A stretch of DNA of 64,000 nt from Methylomonas sp. LW13 (GCF_016865255.1 NZ_CP033381.1:186001-250000); one strand, 5' to 3'; positions 26,162 to 35,698 are shown, counted from the first letter of the stretch. Numbers and translations are program-made. The notes: generated by a model from the letters alone, not told the origin.

Positions 26162-26442
26162 GACTCCGCTATACCCGGCGAGCCAAGACCGATTTGAGCG
26201 AGATATACGACTTTGTGGCTCAAGACAACCGCAATGCTGCAACACGAATTATTACCAAAATTCACGACACGCTGAATAGCTTACTCGCAAATCCTTTCAT
26301 GGGCCGTCCGGGCCGTATCGACGGCACCCGAGAACTGATCATTACGCATTTTCCGTTCATTGTTGTTTACCGTGTACAGGATAAGGACATTCATGTGCTT
26401 GCCATTATTCATACGGCCAGACTTTGGCCGGACACACTCTAA
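26158..26442 (+). CDS. ParE/RelE-family toxin
   Basis: A 94-residue protein of the RelE/ParE superfamily. Family marks are R-A-K-T-D-L-S-E-I-Y-D-F-V near residue 10, N-P-F-M-G-R-P-G-R near 47, R-E-L-I-I-T-H-F-P-F-I-V-V-Y-R-V near 60, and the C-terminal I-H-T-A-R-L-W-P. ParE-like members target gyrase, RelE-like members cut mRNA; this sequence style favours ParE. Its stop is two bases from the converging fecR stop. Confidence 0.85.
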   Translation: MRLRYTRRAKTDLSEIYDFVAQDNRNAATRIITKIHDTLNSLLANPFMGRPGRIDGTRELIITHFPFIVVYRVQDKDIHVLAIIHTARLWPDTL

Positions 26443-26444
26443 CT

Positions 26445-27275
26445 TTACCCTAGCAACACCCAATAGTCGGCAATGCGCCGGGCCCGAATGCCGAAGGTTT
26501 GCTCCAGCGCGGATACCGCATCGTCCAACTTGTCGATATTAAACACCGCCGTGATCGGCCGATTTTCCAATTGCGGGTCCGTGACGATCAAACGGCCGGG
26601 GCGATAACGATTGATTTGCGCCACCACCTCAGCCAGCGGCGCTTGCACGAATACCATTTGCCCTTGGCGCCAGGCCAATTCGCGCGCTATGTCGGCCGTG
26701 TGCTTGGCGGAGAGCCGGGCGCCTCGATAATGCGCCGACTCGCCCGGTGTCAAGGCTGTGATCTGTTCGGGATGGCTTTCGGTGCTGGTTTCCACTCGGC
26801 CCTCGGCGACGGTGACGGCAACATTTTCCGAACGGCGGCCGACGCTGAACGCGGTGCCGGTGACTCGGGCGCGGGCGTCGCCGGCCACCACCCAAAACGG
26901 CCGTTGCGGCGCGCGCGCCACTTCGAAATACGCTTCGCCGCGCAGCAGCGTAACCCGGCGTTCAGCGGCGGTCATTTCGATGCCAACCGCGCTGTCGGTA
27001 TTCAGCAGCAACCGCGAGCCGTCGGTCAACGTGACTAGGCGCTGTTCGCCGGTGGCGGTGTGATAATCGCTTTGCAGGTTTTGCAGAAGTGTCGATTGCG
27101 GGAGCACGGTGATCAAGACCGCGCAAGCGGCCAAGGCCGCTGCCATGCTAGCGGTTCGCAGGCGTCGAGGACGCTTGGCGGTCAAGGGTGCCGCGGCTTG
27201 CCGGCGAACGGCCTTGGCGGGGGCTTCCAAATCCGCGAACAACGCTTGCACCGTATCCCAGGCCTCGGCATGCAA
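26445..27275 (-). CDS. fecR: FecR-type anti-sigma/signal transducer, module 1 (start unresolved)
   Basis: The TTG start at 27275 gives 276 residues, but the same frame is open up to 27434. The extra part reads F-T-E-A-N-A-W-F-F-R-L-R-A-D-D-V-D-A-A-E-R, the conserved DUF4880 region of FecR proteins, yet it contains no ATG, GTG or TTG. Either an unusual start (CTG near 27431 or ATT near 27410) is used or the start was lost. The visible body has a membrane helix near 45-62, a FecR domain (T-L-T-D-G-S-R-L-L-L-N-T-D-S; V-T-G-T-A-F-S-V) and a C-terminal receptor-binding domain. It would pass the receptor signal to the ECF sigma factor. Confidence 0.75.
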   Translation of the reverse strand: MHAEAWDTVQALFADLEAPAKAVRRQAAAPLTAKRPRRLRTASMAAALAACAVLITVLPQSTLLQNLQSDYHTATGEQRLVTLTDGSRLLLNTDSAVGIEMTAAERRVTLLRGEAYFEVARAPQRPFWVVAGDARARVTGTAFSVGRRSENVAVTVAEGRVETSTESHPEQITALTPGESAHYRGARLSAKHTADIARELAWRQGQMVFVQAPLAEVVAQINRYRPGRLIVTDPQLENRPITAVFNIDKLDDAVSALEQTFGIRARRIADYWVLLG

Positions 27276-27552
27276 GGGGCTGGCGGCCAGCCATGCGGCA
27301 AACCGTTCTCGCTCGGCAGCGTCGACATCGTCCGCGCGCAGCCGAAAGAACCAGGCATTGGCTTCGGTAAAGAGGCGGTCGGAAGCGGAGGGTGATTCGA
27401 TTGGGTGAATGGCGAGACTCCGGGGTAGCAGCGGCTAAAAGTTCAGTTAAGCGCGATTGTAAAGCAAAGCCCGAGCCGGTTCGACCGGGTATATTTTCAG
27501 CATGGGATACTTGAATGGGGGGCGGCTGCGCCGAGTGCTATTTAAACAGCAC

Positions 27553-28068
27553 TCAAGTATTGGCCAAAAAACTTCGACACAGCAGCAGCGCTTGGCGCAG
27601 ATGATATTCGACGGTTCGTTCGGAAATATCCAGTCGCGCGGCGATCTGTTTGTAGCTCAGTTCGTCGGCGCGGTATAACAGAAAAATTTCCCTGGTTCTG
27701 TCCGGCAAGCTGGCGATGGCTTGTTGCAATTGTTCTCCCAGATATTGCCTGGCGACGATGTCTTCCGTGTGCGGTTTCGAGTCGGCGATGTCGGTATCCA
27801 GCGGCACCATCTCGCGATGTTGCTGGCGTTTGATACCGCGCAGATGGTCACGCGCCAGATTGGCGGCGATGGTAAACATGAAGGCATTCAGATCCAGAAT
27901 GTGTCGCGGCTCTTGTCTCAAAAACCGCAGATAGGTTTCCTGCGCCAGCTCCTCAGCCACTTCCCGCGAGCGGACCTGCCAATACAGATATTTTTGCAGT
28001 TGCGGGTGGCTGGCGTTAAAAAAATCGGCCAATTCCTGACTGGTGGCGGTGTTGTGTGGTTGAGTCAT
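27553..28068 (-). CDS. fecI: FecI-type ECF sigma factor, module 1
   Basis: A 171-residue extracytoplasmic-function sigma factor. Region 2 reads A-E-E-L-A-Q-E-T-Y-L-R-F and A-F-M-F-T-I-A-A-N-L-A-R-D-H-L-R. Region 4 reads R-E-I-F-L-L-Y-R-A-D-E-L-S-Y-K-Q-I-A-A-R-L-D-I-S-E-R-T-V-E-Y-H, a helix-turn-helix. It is expected to transcribe the module 1 receptor and PepSY genes. The 277 bp to fecR are longer than in the other modules, consistent with local damage. Confidence 0.92.
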   Translation of the reverse strand: MTQPHNTATSQELADFFNASHPQLQKYLYWQVRSREVAEELAQETYLRFLRQEPRHILDLNAFMFTIAANLARDHLRGIKRQQHREMVPLDTDIADSKPHTEDIVARQYLGEQLQQAIASLPDRTREIFLLYRADELSYKQIAARLDISERTVEYHLRQALLLCRSFLANT

Positions 28069-28206
28069 GCCAAATCGAATTCATGCGAGAATCCAATTTT
28101 CTGCAAGCTACATGCCATGGCGGCGGATTGCCGGCAATATGGGGTGCCCGTGTAGCCGGGGTCGTTGAATTGGGGCTAAAAAACTAAGGCATATGGCCAA
28201 TCCTAT

Positions 28207-28224
28207 GCGCGATATGACACAGTT
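28207..28224. promoter_or_regulatory. Dyad-type motif upstream of module 1 fecI
   Basis: GCGCGATATGACACAGTT lies about 140 bases upstream of fecI. A near-identical motif is found upstream of module 5 fecI (58060-58078, inverted), and related GCGGCATATCAC sequences precede the fecI genes of modules 3, 4 and 6. Function is inferred from position. Confidence 0.35.
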
Positions 28225-28230
28225 GGTTTG

Positions 28231-29481
28231 TTAGGTTCGCTGCTGTTCGGGTTGGTCGACCAAGGCTGCAATCACCAAATCGCCGCTAACATTTAAAGTG
28301 GTGCGGCACATGTCCAGGAAGCGGTCCACCCCCAAAATCAAACCCATGCCTTCAGCAGGAATCCCGACCTGTTGGGTCAATATCATGATCAGCGGTAACG
28401 AGCCGCCGGGTACTCCGGCCGTGCCGATACCGGCCAATATCGACATCAACACCACTTGTACCTGCTGCGCCAGCGATAAATCGACACCATATACCTGTGC
28501 CAGAAACAGCACGGTAATGCCTTCGAACAAGGCCGTGCCGTTCTGGTTGGCGGTGGAACCTATTGTCAATACAAACCGCGCAACTTCCGGCCTAAGTTTT
28601 AAATCGTGTTCCGCCAGTTCCAGCGAGCGCGGCAATGTGGCATTCGACGACGCTGTGGCAAAGGCGTAGAGATAGACATCCCGGCATTGCCGGAAAAAAT
28701 TCAAGGGCTTTAGGCTGGTAAAGAAGCGCAACAGCATGCTGTACACCACCACTTGCTGTAGCAGCAGCCCCGTCACCACCACCAGCACGTAAAACCCCAA
28801 GGAAAACAATATGTGATGCCCAAATTTGAAAGTCGATTGAAACACCAGCGCAAACACCGCAATCGGCGCCAGTTTCATCGCGGTATCGACGATCAACAAG
28901 CAGGCGGCATAGGTTTCTTCCAATAAGCCAACCCAACGCGACGGCTTGTCGCCATTGGTCGCCGCCAGCGCCGCGCCGAAGGCCAAGGAAAAGAACATCA
29001 ACGACAACATCTCGCCTTCCAGTGCTTGAGTGGCACTGGCGAACGGATTTTTGGGAATGATCTCCAACAAAGACTGCACCACCGGCTTGGCTTGGGCGAC
29101 GTTTTGCTGGATTTTATTCACGCCGCTGCTATCGCCCAACATCTGCGAAATATCCAAACCAACGCCCGGCTGCGCCAGATTGACCAGTGAAATCCCCACC
29201 GCCACCGACGCCGAACTGGCCAGCAAGGTAAAAAACAAAGTGCGCTGGGCGACCCGCGCCAATCCGTGATGATTGCTGAGTTGATACACACCCAACATCA
29301 AACCACTCATCACCATCGGCACCACGATCATGAAGATCAGCCGCAAGAAGATTTGGCCGATGGGTTCCATCAAGTAGCGGTTAAAGATTTGCAATGCCTC
29401 GCTGTTGGCAAAGCCGTGGCAGACCAGTCCGGCGCACGCGCCCAGCACTAAACTCAGCAGTAATCGGTGGTGGTTTTTCAT
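28231..29481 (-). CDS. Dicarboxylate/amino acid:cation symporter (DAACS family)
   Basis: A 416-residue inner-membrane transporter of the GltP/DctA family with about eight helices and two re-entrant hairpins. The HP1 serine-rich motif appears as F-A-T-A-S-S-N-A-T-L-P-R-S-L-E. Helix 7 has I-G-S-T-A-N-Q-N-G-T-A-L-F-E-G, a variant of the usual N-x-D-G-T with Gln-Asn. HP2 has G-I-G-T-A-G-V-P-G-G-S-L-P. Helix 8 has D-R-F-L-D-M-C-R-T-T-L-N-V. It probably takes up glutamate, aspartate or C4-dicarboxylates with protons or sodium; the substrate is not certain. Confidence 0.9.
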   Translation of the reverse strand: MKNHHRLLLSLVLGACAGLVCHGFANSEALQIFNRYLMEPIGQIFLRLIFMIVVPMVMSGLMLGVYQLSNHHGLARVAQRTLFFTLLASSASVAVGISLVNLAQPGVGLDISQMLGDSSGVNKIQQNVAQAKPVVQSLLEIIPKNPFASATQALEGEMLSLMFFSLAFGAALAATNGDKPSRWVGLLEETYAACLLIVDTAMKLAPIAVFALVFQSTFKFGHHILFSLGFYVLVVVTGLLLQQVVVYSMLLRFFTSLKPLNFFRQCRDVYLYAFATASSNATLPRSLELAEHDLKLRPEVARFVLTIGSTANQNGTALFEGITVLFLAQVYGVDLSLAQQVQVVLMSILAGIGTAGVPGGSLPLIMILTQQVGIPAEGMGLILGVDRFLDMCRTTLNVSGDLVIAALVDQPEQQRT

Positions 29482-29589
29482 GACGGAATTAGAACAGTTA
29501 GCGGGGATGCTTTGATCTTAGGGGTTTTGCGGATGCTTTGCTTGATTTCTCGCCATGATGGGTTTTGGGTCGGATGAAAATGCTCTGAC

Positions 29590-30060
29590 AATCGATACCA
29601 CCCCCGCAGTTATTCGGGTCTGCATTTAGCGAGGTAAATGGCGGTGATCATGGCACCTGAATGACGGGAAACAACATTAAACCAATAAAACTAACGGGAG
29701 AAGTACCAAGCAGTCAGATGGAGAATGGGGTCGGAAGGGGCGTAAATGGTGGCAAAAGTACCGCCGTAGCGAGTGTCGAGGTGAATTATTAACTGCTAAT
29801 AATGTAATCTTGGCGGGGTGTCACGAGCAGCCCTAAAAATAGAGTGTTCCGCGGAAATGCGGGTGGAGTTAGAGTGACGCGCAGCGAGCCGGCAGAAGCA
29901 CGGGTGGTTCTGGGCGGTCTGGCGGGAGAGCAAGTCAGAGAGGTTGTAGCGAACAGCCTAACGCGAGCAAAGTGCAATCCAATGACTACATCTTTTCAAT
30001 GGCGAAAACACGAGGGTCGTAGTGCGTAACCACGAAATACTATCGCTAACTTGCGGGATT
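29590..30060. other. Unexplained non-coding stretch, possibly an RNA or element relic
   Basis: The interval between the symporter and fdxA contains no convincing gene. It is purine-rich, with segments such as GGGGTCGGAAGGGGCGTAAA near 29730 and GGCGGGAGAGCAAGTCAGAG near 29921 that look unlike both the coding regions and the usual intergenic DNA here. Short frames on both strands (about 60 codons) lack ribosome-binding sites. A retroelement or ribozyme fragment is possible but not shown. Confidence 0.35.
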
Positions 30061-30097
30061 AAGTGCTAGTGACTAGCGAGTGCTTTAACGCTGGGTT

Positions 30098-30124
30098 GAG
30101 CCCATGCCGGAAGGGCATGGGCTC
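30098..30124 (-). terminator. Strong hairpin downstream of fdxA
   Basis: Perfect 11-bp arms GAGCCCATGCC/GGCATGGGCTC with a 5-base loop lie about 27 bases beyond the fdxA stop. There is no clear T run on either strand, so it may act as a terminator or a 3' stabilising hairpin. Confidence 0.5.
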
Positions 30125-30150
30125 GGTATTTCATTAATCAATGGCAGTTC

Positions 30151-30474
30151 TTACTTTTCCAACAACGCAAATTTACCGGGTTTGCCGTTCCATTCGTCGG
30201 CGTCTGGTAGAGAGTCTTTCACTTCCGTAATGATAGGCCATTGTTTGGCCAGTTCCGCGTTCAGCGCTGCGAAGTGTTCTTGGCCTTCCGGCAATTCGTC
30301 TTCCGCGTGGATGGCGTTGGCTGGGCACTCGGGTTCACAGAGGGTGCAATCGATACATTCGTCGGGATCGATAACCAGAAAATTGGGACCTTCATGAAAG
30401 CAATCGACGGGGCATACGTCAACGCAGTCGGTAAATTTGCATTTGATGCAGTTTTCGGTGATTACAAAAGCCAT
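30151..30474 (-). CDS. fdxA: FdxA, 7Fe-type ferredoxin
   Basis: A 107-residue ferredoxin. The cysteine pattern [17 protein letters not shown] then [12 protein letters not shown] matches 7Fe ferredoxins ([3Fe-4S] plus [4Fe-4S]) of the Azotobacter FdI type. The C-terminal extension [17 protein letters not shown] is typical of FdxA. It is a low-potential electron carrier; partners are not visible here. Confidence 0.95.
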   Translation of the reverse strand: MAFVITENCIKCKFTDCVDVCPVDCFHEGPNFLVIDPDECIDCTLCEPECPANAIHAEDELPEGQEHFAALNAELAKQWPIITEVKDSLPDADEWNGKPGKFALLEK

Positions 30475-30534
30475 ATTGTTCTTCCAAGGTTAGGTAAATG
30501 AACAAGCTGCCGTGCATGGCGGAAGCTTTATGGT

Positions 30535-30567
30535 TAAAAATGCACCTGCCGCTTAACGCGGCAGGTG
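30535..30567 (-). terminator. Rho-independent terminator of the EF-G gene
   Basis: Perfect 10-bp arms CACCTGCCGC/GCGGCAGGTG (30543-30552, 30558-30567) with a 5-base loop. On the minus strand the stem is followed by CATTTTTAACC. It lies about 55 bases beyond the fusA stop. Confidence 0.8.
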
Positions 30568-30622
30568 GCTGATCGGCAATATTAAGCAGAATAAGGGCCG
30601 ACAAGATCAGCCCGTATAATGC

Positions 30623-32728
30623 TTATTTGTCTTTGTTACGTTCCTTAACTTCCTTGATCACCTCTTCCGCGACATTGCGTGGGCAAGCGGTGTAATGCGA
30701 GAACTCCATGGAGAACTGGCCGCGACCGGAAGTCATGGTGCGCAAATCGCCAATGTAACCGAACATGTCGCTCAGCGGCACGTCGGCTTTAATACGCACA
30801 CCGGTAACACCGGCATCTTGCGATTTGATCATGCCGCGGCGACGGTTCAAGTCACCGATTACGTCACCGACATGCGCATCCGGTGTGAATACGTCCACTT
30901 TCATGATCGGCTCCAGCAATTGCGGACTACCTTTTGGGATCGATTGACGGTACGCGGCACGGGCAGCGATTTCGAAAGCGATGGATGAGGAGTCGACCGC
31001 GTGGAAAGCACCGTCGGTCAGAATGACTTTGAAGTCCAAGCAAGGGAAGCCTGCCAACACACCTTTGTCGATACTGGCTTTAAAGCCTTTTTCGACAGCA
31101 GGCCAGTATTCGCGAGGTACGTTACCGCCGGTCACTTGTGATTCGAATACGAAACCGCTGCCTGCTTCGCCTGGCTCGATGACGTAATCGATTTTCGCGT
31201 ATTGACCGGAACCGCCCGATTGTTTTTTGTGGGTGTAGCTGTCTTCGATGCGTTGGGTAATGGTTTCGCGGTAAGCCACCTGTGGTTTACCCACGTTGAC
31301 GTCTACACCGTGGGTACGGCGCAAGATGTCGACTTTAATGTCAAGATGCAGCTCACCCATACCTTTGATGATGGTTTCGCCGGATTCTTGGTCGGTTTCA
31401 ACGCGGAAAGAGGGATCTTCTTGCACCATTTTGCCCAGCGCAATACCCATTTTTTCGTTACTGCCTTTGTCTTTCGGTGCAATCGCAATGGAGATAACGG
31501 GATCCGGGAATACCATCGGCTCCAATGTGGCCGGTTTGTCGGGGTCGCACAGGGTGTGGCCGGTTTGCACGTTTTTCAAACCGATCAACGCGACGATGTC
31601 GCCGGCTTGTGCGGTTTCGATCTCGTTACGGTCGTTGGCGTGCATTTCCACCATCCGGCCCACACGTTCGGTTTTGCCGGTGTAGGTGTTCAATACGGAG
31701 TCGCCTTTTTTCAGCTTGCCGGAATAAACACGGACGAAGTTCAGGGCGCCGAAACGGTCGTCCATGATTTTGAAAACCAGCGCGCGGAACGGACGTTCTG
31801 GATCGACAATCGCGTGTTCGCCGGTTGGTACGCCTTCGATATCGGTTTCAGGCTGCGGGTTAACTTCGGTAGGATTCGGCAGATATTCGATAACACCGTC
31901 CAGTACCAATTGCACGCCTTTGTTTTTGAACGAAGAACCGCAATAGGTCGGGAAGAAATCCATCGCGATGGTACCTTTACGGATGCAGCGTTTGATTTCT
32001 TCGATGGTGGGTTCTTCGCCTTCCAGATATTTTTCCATGATGTCGTCATCTTGGTCGGCGACTGAATCGATCAGTTTCGCGCGCCATTCTTCGACTTGTT
32101 CCACCATGTTGGCGGGCACATCTTGGATTTCGTATTTCATTGGATCGCCGGAGTTATCCCAGACCCAGGCTTTGCGAGTCAACAGGTCGACCACGCCGAC
32201 GAAATTGTCTTCTTCGCCGATAGGCAAGGTCATGACGACCGGTTTTGCACCGAGTACGTCTTCGACTTGCTTGACGACGCGGTAGAAATCCGCGCCCAAT
32301 CTGTCCAGCTTGTTGACGTAAATGATACGAGAAACTTTGGAGTCGTTCGCATAGCGCCAGTTGGTTTCGGATTGCGGTTCAACGCCGCCGGAACCGCAGA
32401 ATACGCCGATGCCGCCGTCCAATACTTTCAAGGAACGATAAACTTCGATAGTAAAGTCAACGTGGCCCGGGGTGTCGATGATGTTGAAGCGGTGTGGCTC
32501 AAATTGCTTGGTGCTGCCCGCCCAAGAACAGGTAGTGGCCGCTGACTGAATGGTGATACCGCGCTCGGCTTCCTGAGCCATGAAGTCCATGGTTGATTCG
32601 CCTTCGTGAACTTCACCGATTTTGTGGATTTTTCCGGTCAGCTTCAAAATCCGCTCGGTTGTCGTGGTTTTACCGGCATCGACGTGAGCGAAGATGCCGA
32701 TGTTTCTGTAAAGCGATAGATCAGTCAT
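30623..32728 (-). CDS. fusA: Elongation factor G, probably an EF-G2 type paralogue
   Basis: A 701-residue translational GTPase. P-loop [13 protein letters not shown] is near residue 14, D-T-P-G-H-V-D-F near 87 and N-K-L-D-R near 141. All five EF-G domains are present, and domain IV keeps [10 protein letters not shown]. Several diagnostic positions differ from canonical EF-G1 (for example [16 protein letters not shown] and N-K-L-D-R instead of N-K-M-D-R). The gene stands alone, with no rpsL, rpsG or tuf nearby, which suggests a second EF-G rather than the str-operon copy. It catalyses translocation or ribosome recycling. Confidence 0.85.
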   Translation of the reverse strand: MTDLSLYRNIGIFAHVDAGKTTTTERILKLTGKIHKIGEVHEGESTMDFMAQEAERGITIQSAATTCSWAGSTKQFEPHRFNIIDTPGHVDFTIEVYRSLKVLDGGIGVFCGSGGVEPQSETNWRYANDSKVSRIIYVNKLDRLGADFYRVVKQVEDVLGAKPVVMTLPIGEEDNFVGVVDLLTRKAWVWDNSGDPMKYEIQDVPANMVEQVEEWRAKLIDSVADQDDDIMEKYLEGEEPTIEEIKRCIRKGTIAMDFFPTYCGSSFKNKGVQLVLDGVIEYLPNPTEVNPQPETDIEGVPTGEHAIVDPERPFRALVFKIMDDRFGALNFVRVYSGKLKKGDSVLNTYTGKTERVGRMVEMHANDRNEIETAQAGDIVALIGLKNVQTGHTLCDPDKPATLEPMVFPDPVISIAIAPKDKGSNEKMGIALGKMVQEDPSFRVETDQESGETIIKGMGELHLDIKVDILRRTHGVDVNVGKPQVAYRETITQRIEDSYTHKKQSGGSGQYAKIDYVIEPGEAGSGFVFESQVTGGNVPREYWPAVEKGFKASIDKGVLAGFPCLDFKVILTDGAFHAVDSSSIAFEIAARAAYRQSIPKGSPQLLEPIMKVDVFTPDAHVGDVIGDLNRRRGMIKSQDAGVTGVRIKADVPLSDMFGYIGDLRTMTSGRGQFSMEFSHYTACPRNVAEEVIKEVKERNKDK

Positions 32729-32947
32729 GGTTATACTCTAAAAATGGACATAAAAACTTTTAAACCCCAGCACCATTGCCACGGTTGGTTGTGGATCACA
32801 TAGCTGCTAGTCTAGCGAAGTATGCGGCCGGTCTTCGCTTTGCAAGGTCTGAGGCGAAATTCACACGGCTTCTTCAAAGACAGGGTCAATGAAAATCTTC
32901 ACATTCTAACCGAAAAATAACAAAAAGCAGAATGTCAATTGTGTGAA

Positions 32948-33886
32948 TTAGCTAAGAAGGCTATTAGAACGGATTTGCAGCTCCCGGAGTTGCATCAATA
33001 CATAAAGCGACTGCAGGCAAGGACAGTCTAAACCTTGCCGCTGGGCGGCGCGCACCGCGTTGCCGAGAATGGCTTCGGTTTCCATGGTCTGTCCGCGTTC
33101 GAAGTCCAGCAGCATGCTGGTTTTATAGGGTGGCATATCACAGGTCAGAGCAATGTGTTTTTCGACAATATCGGTCGGGAGCGGATGGCCGCAAGCCGCG
33201 GCAATACTGCAGACTTCCTGCATAACGCGGCGCACAAAATTTTCCTGATTCTGCAATATCGCCTGAGTTGCCAATCCGCCGGACAGTACCGATAGCGGAT
33301 TAAACGGCGCATTCCACACGCATTTTTGCCAGCGGCTGGCGACAATATCTTCACTAATCGCGCATTCGATGCCGGCTTGTAGGAACAAATCGCGCAAATG
33401 CGATGTTTTAGGTTCGTGGCTATCTGACAGATTACCCAGAATCAACTTGCCGTAAGCCAAGTGGCTAATCTCGCCGGGAGCCAGCCGGTTACAGCAAATA
33501 AATGCCAAGCCGCTGATTAACAGATTGTCCGGGAAAGCTTGTTGCAGCTCCTGTTCAATCTCGACACCGTTTTGGATCAGCACAATCGCCGTGTGTGGAG
33601 CTACCGCATCGCGAAGCAGTGCCACCCGGTCGATATCCGGGGTTACCTTGCTGCATAAAATCAGGTAATCGGCTTGACCATCGTAATCGGCGGCATTGCG
33701 CAATACCTGACTAGGCATGAATTGCCAGCAACCCAAGTCATGGCTTTTTATACGGTAACCCTGTTGTTTGACGATGTGATAATCGGAGCGGCACACCACC
33801 GAGACCTCTGCGCCAACCTTAGCCAGCAGGCCACCGTAAAAGCCGCCGATAGCGCCGGCACCTACGATCAATACTTTGCTACTCAT
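32948..33886 (-). CDS. panE: Ketopantoate reductase family protein (PanE-like)
   Basis: A 312-residue NADPH-dependent reductase. The nucleotide-binding motif G-A-G-A-I-G-G-F-Y-G is at residues 8-17. The active-site region R-W-Q-K-C-V-W-N-A-P-F-N-P-L-S is near 185 (Lys and Asn of PanE), and the substrate Glu lies in E-T-E-A-I-L-G near 275. PanE makes pantoate for coenzyme A; related paralogues act on other 2-keto acids. Its ATG overlaps the hda stop (ATGA). Confidence 0.82.
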   Translation of the reverse strand: MSSKVLIVGAGAIGGFYGGLLAKVGAEVSVVCRSDYHIVKQQGYRIKSHDLGCWQFMPSQVLRNAADYDGQADYLILCSKVTPDIDRVALLRDAVAPHTAIVLIQNGVEIEQELQQAFPDNLLISGLAFICCNRLAPGEISHLAYGKLILGNLSDSHEPKTSHLRDLFLQAGIECAISEDIVASRWQKCVWNAPFNPLSVLSGGLATQAILQNQENFVRRVMQEVCSIAAACGHPLPTDIVEKHIALTCDMPPYKTSMLLDFERGQTMETEAILGNAVRAAQRQGLDCPCLQSLYVLMQLRELQIRSNSLLS

Positions 33887-34575
33887 GTTTCGTCAGCCAG
33901 AATTTGCTTTAAAAACGGGATAGTTAGCTTGCGTTGCGCGGCCAAGGTAGCGCGGTCGATTTTTTCCAGAAGTAACCATAGCGCTGCTAAATCGTGAACA
34001 TAATGATTCAATAAAAACCGCCCCACTGCCGGCGGAATGTCGAAGCCCAAAAAATGGGCTTTATAAGTCAGTGCCTCGATTAATTGATCGTCGCGCAAAG
34101 GCTGGATTTTTAAGGTCAGTCCCCAAGCCATCCGGGTTTTCAGGTCGGGTAAGTCAAAGCCCAAAAACTTTGGCGGGCAATCGGCAGCCAGCAGCAATTT
34201 ATGATTGTTCTGCCGATGCGTATTATAAAAAGCAAACAGCGCGTGTTCCCAGTCGAGGTGGCCGGCCAGCGCTTGCATATTGTCGAAACAGACCAATTCC
34301 AGATCTTCCAGGCCGTCCAACAAGGTCGGTGCCGGCAAATGGTCGATGTCAAAAGCCAGATAGAACGGGTCTTTACCCGCCAGTTTGGCTTGCTGGCAAC
34401 AGGCCTGCAACAAGTGGCTTTTCCCGCTGCCGGCATCGCCCCAGATAAAAATTTGCTGTTCCTGGCCGTTCTCTGCCAGGGCCTTTAATTGCGTGACGAT
34501 TTCGGCGTTATTGCCGGGAAAAAAACTGGCAAAGGTCTGATCGTTCTGAAACTCGAATTGTAACGGGACTTGCAT
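33883..34575 (-). CDS. hda: Hda, DnaA regulatory inactivator
   Basis: A 230-residue AAA+ protein related to DnaA domain III. Walker A reads W-G-D-A-G-S-G-K-S-H-L-L near residue 45. The acidic strand V-C-F-D-N-M-Q-A-L-A is near 95, and the sensor-like region L-K-T-R-M-A-W-G-L is near 145. The N-terminus M-Q-V-P-L-Q-F-E-F carries the Q-x-x-L-x-F clamp-binding motif. Hda works with the DNA-loaded sliding clamp to trigger hydrolysis of DnaA-ATP. The start at 34575 gives family length. Confidence 0.9.
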   Translation of the reverse strand: MQVPLQFEFQNDQTFASFFPGNNAEIVTQLKALAENGQEQQIFIWGDAGSGKSHLLQACCQQAKLAGKDPFYLAFDIDHLPAPTLLDGLEDLELVCFDNMQALAGHLDWEHALFAFYNTHRQNNHKLLLAADCPPKFLGFDLPDLKTRMAWGLTLKIQPLRDDQLIEALTYKAHFLGFDIPPAVGRFLLNHYVHDLAALWLLLEKIDRATLAAQRKLTIPFLKQILADET

Positions 34576-34586
34576 GCCGCCGGTGC

Positions 34587-34931
34587 TCAGGCTTTTTCCG
34601 CTTTGTAGACATACAGGCCGGCGCCGAAGCACAGCAGCAGGCTGAACAACACTTCCAGCAGCGCATAAGGCCGTTCTATTTGATTGACATAGGCTTCAGC
34701 GGCGCCATGCGCGAAATACGGTAGGCTCAAATAACACATCCAGGTGCAGCTTTTCAGGTTGCGGTTTAATAAACCTTTAAACGGCAGCAATAGCGGTCCG
34801 GCCGAGATTAACAACAGCAATGCAGTGGGCAACTTGTTCGATGGTGACAATAGCGTATGCCAAGCCATCATTAACAAAAACAGGCCGAAGAAGCCCATCA
34901 AGGCCGCGTAATAGTAATAGATTCGTTGCAT
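34587..34931 (-). CDS. DUF2069 membrane protein
   Basis: A 114-residue protein with four predicted transmembrane helices (about 5-25, 36-52, 63-80 and 90-108). The pattern (S-L-P-Y-F-A-H-G-A-A-E-A-Y) matches DUF2069 proteins, which are commonly encoded next to hda in gammaproteobacteria. It ends 11 bases before hda, giving a DUF2069-hda-panE operon. Function is unknown. Confidence 0.82.
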   Translation of the reverse strand: MQRIYYYYAALMGFFGLFLLMMAWHTLLSPSNKLPTALLLLISAGPLLLPFKGLLNRNLKSCTWMCYLSLPYFAHGAAEAYVNQIERPYALLEVLFSLLLCFGAGLYVYKAEKA

Positions 34932-35037
34932 GAGAGCGGCAAATGGCCAGAGTGATAGAGTTAAGCTGATCTATTATCACAAAGTCTCTGCAATAATGCA
35001 GTGTCGCTCGTTTTTTTAACCCACAAAGGACATAGTC

Positions 35038-35604
35038 ATGATTCGAAAACTTTGCTCCATAACCGCTGCCGGCCTGATGAGTTTTAGCGTGTTGGCCGCC
35101 GATAGCTATACCATCGATAGCCATCACACCTTCCCCAGCTTTGAAATCAGCCATTTGGGTTTTTCCACGCAACGCGGCCGTTTTAACGAAACCAGCGGCA
35201 AAGTGACGCTGGATACCGCAGCGGGTAAAGGCAGCATAGACATCAGCGTCAACACCGCGTCTATCAGTACCGGTTTGAAGGAGTTGGAAGAGCATTTGCG
35301 TGGCAAGGAGTTTTTCGATAGCGGGCAATATCCGCTGATGGCCTTTAAATCTGACACGCTCAGTTTTCAAGGCGAAAAATTGGTCGGTGCGGATGGCATT
35401 TTGACCTTGCACGGCATCAGCAAGCCGGTACATTTGGACGTTGAGCACTTTTACTGCGGGATGAATGTCATCAGATTAAAGTACACCTGTGGCGCCGATG
35501 CGGTCGGCACGATAAAACGCTCGGAGTTTGGTATCGACAAATATGTGCCGGCAGTCGGCGATGAGGTCAAGGTGCTCATCCAGGTTGAAGCTGTTAAGGA
35601 TTAA
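35038..35604 (+). CDS. YceI-family periplasmic lipid-binding protein
   Basis: A 188-residue secreted protein with a signal peptide (cleavage after V-L-A-A near residue 20). It has a lipocalin-like YceI fold: Y-T-I-D-S-H-H-T-F-P-S-F-E-I-S-H-L-G-F-S at the N-terminus, H-L-R-G-K-E-F-F-D near 85 and L-T-L-H-G-I-S-K-P-V near 122. Family members bind polyisoprenoids. An AAAGGAC site precedes the ATG. It is divergent from the DUF2069-hda-panE operon. Confidence 0.9.
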   Translation: MIRKLCSITAAGLMSFSVLAADSYTIDSHHTFPSFEISHLGFSTQRGRFNETSGKVTLDTAAGKGSIDISVNTASISTGLKELEEHLRGKEFFDSGQYPLMAFKSDTLSFQGEKLVGADGILTLHGISKPVHLDVEHFYCGMNVIRLKYTCGADAVGTIKRSEFGIDKYVPAVGDEVKVLIQVEAVKD

Positions 35605-35698
35605 GTTGCCCAGCGCTTTGCTCAATGCCGAGCCAATCTTTACCTTGCGCCGAAATCGGGTGTTACACAACGCTTTTAATGCTTAGCCGGAGACGGGG

